Part shown: one piece after another, positions 1 to 5,663 of the stretch
Layout of the letters: every line of letters starts with the position of its first letter
Position numbering within the stretch: the stretch's first letter is position 1
Assembly (NCBI GenBank): GCA_024683115.1
Contig: JAIKYM010000024.1
Location: 1-5,663, forward strand
Length of the DNA stretch: 5,663 bases
Reading direction: 5' to 3'
Source: Bacilli bacterium
GTDB lineage: Bacteria; Bacillota_I; Bacilli_A; RF39; UBA660
Notes under the pieces: generated by a model
Told to the model about the DNA's origin: nothing
The model's input: only the letters and a program-made list of their open reading frames with translations
The model's database searches: none
Made by a program: the position numbers and the translations under genes

Positions 1-3000
1 TAACTGTTATTGTTCCATTTCCTGTTGTTCCTCTTATACAACTACTTGATGCTCCTGAAACAATATCAACATTATTGATTGTTATTGTTCCTTTATTATT
101 TATTACATCTCCTGTTGTATTAGTTATTGTAGATTTACTTGTCTTATCATTCTTTATAGTTAATGTTGATTCATTTACTATTGTTTTTATAAATGATAAT
201 TCATATCCATTCATATCTAATGTTATTGTCTTTTCACTTGGGAATGTTACATCTTCTTGTACACTTGCATGATTTAATACTTTTATTGTTCCACCATTTT
301 CTCCAAGTGCTCCCAATGCTGTTTCGAATGAATTATATACATTTCCATCTACTTCTAGGAATCCTTGTTTTGATGATAAGTATGCATTTATTATTCCGTG
401 TCCTCTTGATGGTACATTGTAACCATACATTTGTCCATTTGTTACTTGTGATTCATTGATATATCCAGAACCACCTCCGGCACCACCATGTCCACGGTTA
501 GATCCTCCGCCACCGAAGTATCCTCCTCCGGCTCCAGATCCACCAGCGCTTTCATTACACATGCCAGCACCCTTACCAAATGTTCCTGTATCACAAGTTG
601 AATTATTAAATGTCTTACCACCTGTAGTTTCTGTTCCACCAGATCCAGCATATCCTGAGTATCCATTGTTGTTATATGAATCTAATCCATCTCCACCGAT
701 GTATCCACCTCCGGATCCACCAATTCCTGATGCACCAGAACCACCACCGCCACCAGCAACAATTAATACTGATGAACGATTTTCATTTAAATCATATAAT
801 TGACCACTAGCTTTAGCTATATGAGTAGCACCACCACCACCTGAACCAGATTGGCTAGCTACAATTCCAAAGCCACCGCCGTTGAATCCACCTTTACAGA
901 AGTTTCCTTGGCATGTTGAATCTCCTTGGCCTCCAACGGTAACATAAATTGTTTCATCTTTAGATAATATGATTTCACCCGTAGAGTATCCACCATAACC
1001 ATATTTTGTATTTGGACTATATGCTCCACCAGATGCGCCCCATACTTCCACTTTATATTTACCTGGACAATATGCAACAAATTGTTCTGATTGTCCTGAA
1101 TAATCAAATAAATATTCTTTATCTATTATAGTTGAACAATCTACACTATCTGCTTTATATTTTGCATACAATTTTAAATGATAATTTACAACTGTATCTT
1201 CATTAACTTTTTCATTAAATTCTAAGTTTGTATACCAACCATCGAATACATAACCTGTTGGTGCACTTGGTATTGGTAATTCACCTATAGCTGTGCCAAC
1301 TCTATTTGTAATACTAGTAGTATTCAAAGTTCCTTCTCTTGCATCTAGTTCAACTAATACATTACCAGTAGAACCACTACCACTTGATGAAGATAAATAT
1401 GTTATTCTTACATATCCACTTCCAGCATGTCCTGTTTCAGAAGTACCAGTTGGAGATGTAAATGATTGATTACCTGCTATAGTTGATGCTTCAGTTAAAT
1501 AATATTTCTCACTTAACAAGCAGCCTGTTGGATAATTTAAAGCAGTTTCTGCAGTATATACATATCCAGAACCACCACCAGAACCACTTCCTTGGCCACC
1601 ACCGCCGCCATACCAGCCGCCGCCGCCGCCTCCACCAGATTCACCAGTGTTTTGATAGTTAGCTCCTTGTCCAAAGCTTCCACCAGAACCTGCTCCAGTT
1701 TGAGTAGCAGTATAACTACTATTATAAGAATTAACTGATTGTGTTCCTCCAGCAGTTCCAGCTGTTTCATTATCCTCACCAGAACCGCCTCCTCCACCGG
1801 CAACGATTACACGTGCATATAATGAATTAGAATTTACTCTGACGTCTGATGCTCCACCACCGGATCCACCAAATTCTCCCCCATCATGGTAAGTATTACC
1901 TCCACCATTAAAGCCTCCTGGAACAACAGCATTTTTAGTAACAGTTTGTCCGTTTACACCAACACCTGTTCCTCCAGCATAAATATATAGAGTATCACTA
2001 TCTGTTAATTTAATATTACCTACTGAATAACCACCTTTACCATATGACCATCCAGTATTAGATACATTGCTATCGGCACCTTGACCACCTCTAGCGCCCC
2101 ATACCTCAAGTTTATATTCTCCATCACAAGTTGGAACAAACTCTTGGAAAGAACCTGTATAAGGATAATCAAATGTATCTCCAACATGAATATTACAATT
2201 ATATTCAGAAATTATAGTTGGTTCACTATTAGAAATAGTTGGAAGAGAACCATCATATTCTAAATATTTTAATTTAGCATATCCATTTCCTTCTTTTGCA
2301 TAATTACTTGTTGCACTTGATGAATGACTAAATGATGTTAAAGTTGCAACTTCTCCTTCATTAATTGTGTAGTCATAATGAACTTCTTTATCTTTTCTTA
2401 ATTCATTTGGTTCAGTAGTTAATACTCTACTAGTAGCAGTTAATAATCCACTGTAAAAATTAAGATTTCCGAAGTTATTCATTATAGCTATGTTATCACT
2501 TATTATATGAGGATTTTCTATTGATAATACTTCATCTTTAATTCCTAAATTAGTTGTTGTATTATTTCCTTTTAATAATAAACCAATAACTTCACCATCA
2601 ATTGTTCCTGAATTAATATTTAATGTTTTAGTACCAGTGCCATTCATGTAGATACCTACATTAGTTGCATCAATTGTACTATTTGTATAGTTAATTGTGT
2701 AATTATTATCTGATGTTGATTCAATACCATTATTACCTGTAATTGCAGTATCAGTTATATTTAAGTTACTAGACTTATGATATATTCCATATCCAGTTAA
2801 TGATCCTGATGTAACACTAGTTTTATTTAATGTTACAGGACAATCCGCATAAATACCTGATGCATTTGGGGCTGTTATGACAACACCCTCGTTTACAGTT
2901 AATATTCCATTGCTTTCAACTACAAATGCATAATTATCTCTATCTGTACTTGTTGTTGTAAATGTACCACCATTGATTATAGCATTAGTTCCACGAATTC

Positions 3001-5663
3001 TTGCACCATGAGTAGTACCTGTATAAGTACCATCTTTAATAGTTAATGAACTTCTACTTGTACTTGTATTTACAAAGTCTACTGCAACTTTAGCTGTGGA
3101 TGTCATAGTAGCATTATCAATTACCCATGTAACCGCTTGAGCACTGTTATAAATAGCTTCTTGATATGCAGTTACTGTTGAATTCTCAATATGTACTGTT
3201 GAATTATTTGAACTAGAGATTACAAAACCAGCATTACCAGTTGATGTAATAGTTCCCTGTTTATAAGTTAATGAACTACTTCCAGAATTATTGAATTGAA
3301 TACCATTATTACCAATAGTCATTTCACCATCTTTATATGTTAATGATGAATTAGCTGAGTTATTGAAATAAATACCATTATTTGTAGCAGTTATTATACC
3401 TGTTTCAAAAGTTGCTGTTGATCTTGGTGCATTTTCAAAATATATACCATGATCAGAAGCATTAATTGTTCCGGATTTAAATGTTACATTTGAACCAGCT
3501 GCACCCATCTTAATACCAGATGATTTAGCTGTTATTGTACTATTTTCTACTACAACACTTTGACCATATGTAGAAGTAATACCATGTAATTCCGCATTAA
3601 TAGTAGAGTTCTTAACTTCAACCGTCAAAGAATTGGTTGTACAATATATTGCAGAATAATCTGTTTGATGACTGCTAGCTTTAACACCATCTAATGTTAA
3701 ATCATTTAATGTTTCAATTACATTATCTTCAATAGCATATAACTCACCAGTCTTTAATTCACTTGAATCAACTATTGTTAATTTGGAATTATTAACAATT
3801 CTTCTCATTGTTTCAATCTTATGACCATTTAAATCAAGAGTTATAGTTCTATTTCCTACAATAGTTGGAACCTCAAGTATCTTAGCATCTTTAAGAACTA
3901 TAATTGTTCCTTCACCATTTTCTTCAATGGCTGCTGATGCATCATCAAATCTATTAAATGTTTGATCACCAACTTGTAAGAATGCTTCTTTATCTACGTA
4001 ATAATTATTAATCCATGTACCAGTTGTAGCTTGTACTTTATATCCGTACATTACTCCATTTGTAATACGTTCATGTCCTATGTAACCAGAACCACCGCCA
4101 CCACCGTGACCAGTGCTATCTGTACCAACTTGATATCCACCATACCAGCCGCCACCGCCGCCGGCACCTTGATATCTAGCTTCTTGTCCACGTCCAAATA
4201 AGTAACCAGTTTCTTGGTTTCCACCTTTTCCACCGTAACTACCATATCCAGTTCCACCAATCCAGCCACCACCGGATCCTCCACCATCATTACCAGCATA
4301 ATCTGAGGCACCACCACCTCCACCAGCAACGATTAAGATTTGATCTCTTTTACTTGATAGTGTTTGAATTTCTCCAGATACTAATGCAATATGAGTAGCA
4401 CCACCACCACCGGCAGCATATCCAGATCCAGAACCACGTCCAAATCCACCACCATTATAAGCATAAGTATCATTTGTATTACCAGTTCCACCAGTATTTA
4501 CATATAATTTTTCACCATATTCTAATTCGATTTCACCGTAAGCATAACCACCACGGCCACCTGTAGCACTTTGATCTCCTGCTCCAGCACCTCCCCAAAC
4601 TTCTAGAGAGAATTTGCCAGAACATGGAACACTAAATACTTGTTCAGATCCAGTGTAATCAAATAAGAACTCTTGTCCATTTTCACATAAATCATTAGTT
4701 TCATCTATATAGGTTATTATTGCATAACCCGTTCCAGTCTTAGCATATTGGCTAATTGGAGTAGATGATACATTAGTTGTACTATATGTTAAGTATTTCT
4801 TAACTTCTTCAATATCTTCAGCTTCAGCTGCAATATCCATACCAGGTCTAACATTCGATAATGAATTATAACCATAAGTATATCCTCTTAACCTACCATT
4901 ATAGAAATTAGCAGTTCCTGATACTCTATATACACCATACATACCACCAGAAATAATTGGATTATTAGTTGAGAAATCTTGTTCTAATGTTCCAACATTT
5001 AATGTTACATTAGCAGCATTAAGATATACGCCGTAATTTTCACCATATACTTTACCATCTAATACTTTAATAGTTCTTGAAGTATTTTGTGAACTAGAAT
5101 TAATACCTATATTACCAGATTTAATTTCAGCCCCATCTACTACAACTTCAAAACTATAACTATTAGAAGGGAACAATATACCATTTGCTGAACTACCAGG
5201 AGTATTTATAAGAGTTCCCTCATGTAAATATATTGCAGAACCATTAGTATAAATACCATATGCATTTTGTGCTCCTGCAAAAATAGTAGTATCAGTTAAA
5301 TTAACTATATTTGTAGCCCAGATACCAGACCCTCTAGGTGCATTTATAAATGCTCCATTTGTAAATGTGCCACCTGAGTAACCATTAATATAAACAGCAT
5401 AGTATCCTTGACCATATCCGGTAGTTTGGATTTCACCACCTGTCATATTGATAGTTGTACCATTTAAGTTTGCACCACGAGATGCTCCTATAATTGTTCC
5501 TCCACTCATGTTAAATACACTCATTGGATTGCCATTATAAGCATAATCAAATCCGTGACTTCCTGTTGATGTTACTGTTCCACCTGTCATCGTCATGATG
5601 TGATTTGGTGTTGATGTATAAATTCCTTGGCTTGTTGCTGTGATTGTTCCACCATTCATTTCG
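1..5663 (-). CDS. giant mosaic surface protein, internal fragment (both ends missing)
   Basis: One reading frame is open across the whole window, from codon 5662-5660 to codon 4-2, giving 1887 residues without a stop. The phase was checked at many landmarks (for example Cys codons at 4685, 2195 and 1136, each with its low position 2 modulo 3), so no frameshift is needed. The product is rich in Gly, Asn, Thr and Ser. It alternates right-handed beta-helix regions with three glycine-rich domains of the ALK/LTK-like family, plus one InlB-type B-repeat. Such proteins are known as secreted or wall-attached surface proteins of Bacillota. Adhesion or surface structure is inferred, as no catalytic motif is visible. 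Signal peptide, sortase signal or membrane anchor must lie outside the window. All 11 Trp codons are TGG, so the standard bacterial code fits. No gene name can be assigned. Confidence 0.93.
2..418 (-). other. beta-helix region 3 (partial, C-terminal side cut)
   Basis: Residues 1749-1887 repeat the entry segment of beta-helix 2. They carry GFLEVDGN, SFETALGALGENG, GTIKVLNHA and ITLDMNGYEL (about 197-228), then STLTIKND and the first rungs (GTITINNVDI). The parallel with beta-helix 2 is clear in order and spacing, so this is another copy of the same insertion type, here following GRD C. One Cys lies near the cut end (SSCIRG, about 35-52). Codon choice is skewed: 12 of 14 Ile codons are ATA. The rest of the helix lies outside the window. 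Confidence 0.8.
419..1138 (-). other. glycine-rich domain C (ALK/LTK-like GRD, Cys-enriched)
   Basis: Residues 1509-1748 begin with Cys (1136-1138), LFDYSG, a second Cys (1067-1069) in YCPGKY, and KVEVWGASGG. They continue with YGGYSTGEI, FNGGGFG and GGGGATHI (about 818-841). VLIVAGGGGGSG (about 732-766), GGGYFGGGG (about 489-515), and GSGYI followed by TNGQMYGY (419-442) complete the domain. Compared with GRD A it carries four extra Cys, as CQGNFC (896-913) and C-x11-C (557-595). These may form two additional disulfides if the protein is exported. As in GRD A, the terminal GxGY strand is missing and the sequence passes directly into a beta-helix. Confidence 0.86.
819..841 (-). repeat. 23-nt direct repeat encoding GGGGATHI, copy in GRD C
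   Basis: This 23-base stretch is identical to 4389-4411 in GRD A and encodes the same GGGGATHI core motif in the same frame. The flanking bases differ on both sides. Because codon choice is identical as well as protein sequence, it may reflect duplication of the domain or local gene conversion; short length leaves chance plus constraint possible. Confidence 0.8.
1151..1360 (-). other. InlB-type B-repeat (Listeria-Bacteroides repeat)
   Basis: Residues 1435-1504, 70 in all, show the family pattern. A strand VLVELDAREGTL is followed by a Val-Gly turn (NRVGTAIGELPIP), the hallmark PTGYVFDGWYTN, and a closing LKLYAKYKA. This agrees with the Flg_new/List_Bact_rpt family (PF09479 by recall), a beta-grasp-like module common in Gram-positive surface proteins such as internalin B. 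It is a single copy, joined by a Ser/Gly linker (SSSSGSGSTG, about 1364-1393) to GRD B and by only a few residues to GRD C. A spacer or binding role is inferred. Confidence 0.85.
1394..2200 (-). other. glycine-rich domain B (ALK/LTK-like GRD, uninterrupted)
   Basis: Residues 1155-1423 begin with Cys (2195-2197), FDYPYTG, a second Cys (2126-2128) in PTCDG, and YKLEVWGARGGQG. They continue with GKGGYSVGNI, FNGGGN and GGSGGGASDVR. The core strand ARVIVAGGGGGSG (about 1780-1818) and the longest polyglycine run of the window around WYGG (about 1585-1638) follow. The end is intact: GSGYVYT, TIAGNQSF, then TGHAGSGYVRITYL (1394-1435). This domain is the internal reference for how a GRD ends when no beta-helix interrupts it. 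One further Cys lies in PTGCL (1520-1522). Fold and surface location are inferred from the family. Confidence 0.87.
1616..1630 (-). repeat. GGC triplet run encoding five Gly
   Basis: Five identical GGC codons in a row precede the Trp-Tyr of the WYGG motif in GRD B. On the plus strand this is an uninterrupted CCG-type triplet run. It is a sharp GC-rich island in an AT-rich gene that otherwise mixes GGT and GGA for Gly. Slippage in such a run changes the number of glycines without breaking the frame. Confidence 0.7.
2258..2338 (-). repeat. GRD tail motif, copy 2 (detached)
   Basis: Residues 1109-1135 contain SFSHSSSATSN followed by YAKEGNGYAKLKYLE (2258-2302). This matches copy 1 (4703-4747) at YAK-x-GxGYA and the closing Tyr, and it resembles the tail of GRD B. 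It comes after beta-helix 2 and about 20 residues before the first Cys of GRD B. It is best explained as the missing last strand of GRD A, separated from it by the inserted beta-helix. Confidence 0.7.
2339..4039 (-). other. beta-helix region 2 (complete, about 567 residues)
   Basis: Residues 542-1108 form the only complete beta-helix in the window. The entry segment has FLQVGDQ, then a short helix-like stretch (FDDASAAIEENG), GTIIVLKDA, and ITLDLNGHKI (about 3813-3840). This is a typical N-cap and first rung of pectin-lyase-like surface repeats. The body is a series of 22-25-residue rungs with GI/GV-aromatic starts and STI/GTI/TVT ends. It includes SSLTIKDGTY at about 3029-3058 and KTLNINSGTI at about 2602-2634. 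It closes with NFYSGLL (2441-2461), then a charged segment with LRKDKEV. Two Cys occur in the body, in IYCTT (about 3640) and ADCPV (about 2850). The region is flanked by the end of GRD A and by tail motif copy 2. Confidence 0.85.
3239..3454 (-). repeat. three consecutive 24-residue beta-helix rungs
   Basis: Residues 737-808 split into three units of exactly 24 residues with no gap. They start DHGIYFEN, NNGIYFNN and NNGIQFNN. Units 2 and 3 also share SSLTYK at the same offset, followed by G at position 19. Flanking rungs are looser, at 22-25 residues. The regular length fits one turn of a right-handed beta-helix. The close likeness of units 2 and 3 suggests fairly recent duplication or local gene conversion. 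Confidence 0.75.
4040..4690 (-). other. glycine-rich domain A (ALK/LTK-like GRD)
   Basis: Residues 325-541 open with Cys (4685-4687), FDYTG, a second Cys (4622-4624) in VPCSG, and LEVWGGAG. This opening is characteristic of the bacterial Gly_rich / ALK_LTK_GRD family (PF12810 by recall). Next come GGRGGYAYGEI, YNGGGFGRG and GGGGATHI (about 4388-4411). Further on are ILIVAGGGGGG (about 4311-4341), GGGGGWYGG (about 4138-4164) and GSGYI followed by TNGVMYGY (4040-4063). In ALK and LTK such segments pack as bundles of polyglycine-II helices; the same fold is inferred here. The domain lacks the terminal GxGY strand found in GRD B and runs straight into beta-helix 2. The matching strand is found at 2258-2302. 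Confidence 0.85.
4389..4411 (-). repeat. 23-nt direct repeat encoding GGGGATHI, copy in GRD A
   Basis: This is the second copy of the 23-base identical stretch found at 819-841. It lies in the same position of the glycine-rich domain and the same reading frame. GRD B has a diverged counterpart (GGGASDVR), so GRDs A and C are closer to each other than to B. Confidence 0.8.
4703..4786 (-). repeat. GRD tail motif, copy 1 (detached)
   Basis: Residues 293-320 contain YSTTNVSSTP followed by YAKTGTGYAIITYID. The same pattern, YAK-x-GxGYA-x3-Y, recurs at 2258-2302, and a relative (GHAGSGYVRITYL) forms the natural end of GRD B at 1394-1432. In glycine-rich domains of this family a GxGYARI-type strand usually closes the domain. 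Here it sits after beta-helix 1 and directly before the first Cys of GRD A. It therefore probably belongs to a GRD that begins upstream of the window and is interrupted by beta-helix 1. Confidence 0.7.
4787..5662 (-). other. beta-helix region 1 (partial, N-terminal side cut)
   Basis: Residues 1-292 are a run of degenerate beta-strand rungs rich in Gly, Thr, Asn and Ile. Recurrent units are MNGGTI, MTGGTV, MSGGTI and MTGGEI, followed by GIY, GVY or GYN turns. This is the look of a pectin-lyase-like right-handed parallel beta-helix as found in large surface proteins. The region closes with NFYNGRL (4889-4909) and a charged stretch of Glu, Asp and Lys at about 4800-4850 (EDIEEVKK), which may act as a C-terminal cap or linker. 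The same closing motif recurs at the end of beta-helix 2. The start lies beyond the window, so rung number and entry cap are unknown. There is no catalytic signature of pectate lyase, so a structural or binding role is more likely. Confidence 0.75.

Noticed and set aside
75..459. Two plus-strand ORFs (75-272 and 193-459) with hydrophobic, membrane-like translations
   Set aside because: They are antisense to the start of beta-helix 3 and the end of GRD C. The T-rich complement of Asn/Lys/Thr codons yields hydrophobic residues by itself.
456..803. Plus-strand 115-codon ORF encoding a proline-rich protein
   Set aside because: It is the complement of the Gly-rich codons of GRD C. GGN codons read antisense in this register give Pro, which explains both its composition and its lack of stops. 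It has no separate regulatory signals.
1280..1310. LPIPSAPTG resembling a sortase LPxTG signal
   Set aside because: The spacing is wrong for LPxTG, no hydrophobic segment or basic tail follows, and the residues fit the turn before GYVFDGWY in the InlB repeat.
442..1803. Minus-strand ORFs at 442-666, 859-1107 and 1537-1803 rich in Val, Glu and Leu
   Set aside because: All lie in the same +1 shadow frame of the large gene, inside glycine-rich domains, where GGT-GGT read one base later gives Val. The main frame has clear domain motifs throughout.
2081..2263. Plus-strand 60-codon ORF
   Set aside because: It is antisense to the start of GRD B and the preceding linker, with no recognisable domain or credible upstream signals.
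2400..3970. Repetitive texture that could suggest a CRISPR array or tandem DNA repeats
   Set aside because: Repeats are degenerate, in frame and about 66-75 bases long, matching beta-helix rungs. There are no identical repeats with unique spacers.
2339..4039. Pectate lyase or other polysaccharide lyase activity for the beta-helix
   Set aside because: Only the rung pattern is shared. I see no conserved cluster of catalytic Asp, Lys or Arg, so a structural role is the safer reading.
4078..4329. Minus-strand 83-codon Val-rich ORF
   Set aside because: It is a shadow of GRD A in the same alternative frame as the others.
2..5662. Use of TGA as Trp (Mycoplasma-type code)
   Set aside because: No in-frame TGA was seen and all 11 Trp codons are TGG, so the standard code suffices.

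Overview
The window lies entirely inside one very large protein gene on the minus strand. Read from 5662 down to 2, a single frame stays open for 1887 codons, with neither its start nor its stop in view. No start-to-stop search reports it for that reason. The short ORFs that do appear are shadows of it in other frames. Residue numbers below count from the first whole codon (5662-5660 = residue 1).

Organism: the coding strand is AT-rich and purine-rich, with TTA Leu, AGA Arg, ATA/ATT Ile and AAT Asn prominent. All 11 Trp codons I read are TGG and no TGA is in frame, so nothing suggests the Mycoplasma-type code. The domain mix (ALK/LTK-type glycine-rich domains, an InlB B-repeat, right-handed beta-helix repeats) is typical of large cell-surface proteins of low-GC Bacillota and related gut bacteria. 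That placement is inference.

Layout from N- to C-terminus (high to low coordinates): (1) beta-helix 1, partial, 5662-4787; (2) a short tail motif, 4786-4703; (3) glycine-rich domain (GRD) A, 4690-4040; (4) beta-helix 2, complete, about 567 residues, 4039-2339; (5) a second tail motif, 2338-2258; (6) GRD B, 2200-1394, which carries its own tail; (7) an InlB-type B-repeat, 1360-1151; (8) GRD C, 1138-419; (9) beta-helix 3, partial, 418-2.

The main observation is that GRD A and GRD C stop just short of the tail strand that ends GRD B (GxGYxxxxYL). A matching tail appears only after the following beta-helix. The simplest reading is that each beta-helix is a large insertion in the last loop of a GRD, so the protein is a chain of GRDs, some of which carry a projecting beta-helix arm. 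A cysteine pair with nearly constant spacing marks the start of all three GRDs. The likely role is surface adhesion or a structural coat. No catalytic motif is visible, and anchoring signals would lie outside the window. No RNA gene, promoter, terminator, mobile element or CRISPR array was seen.
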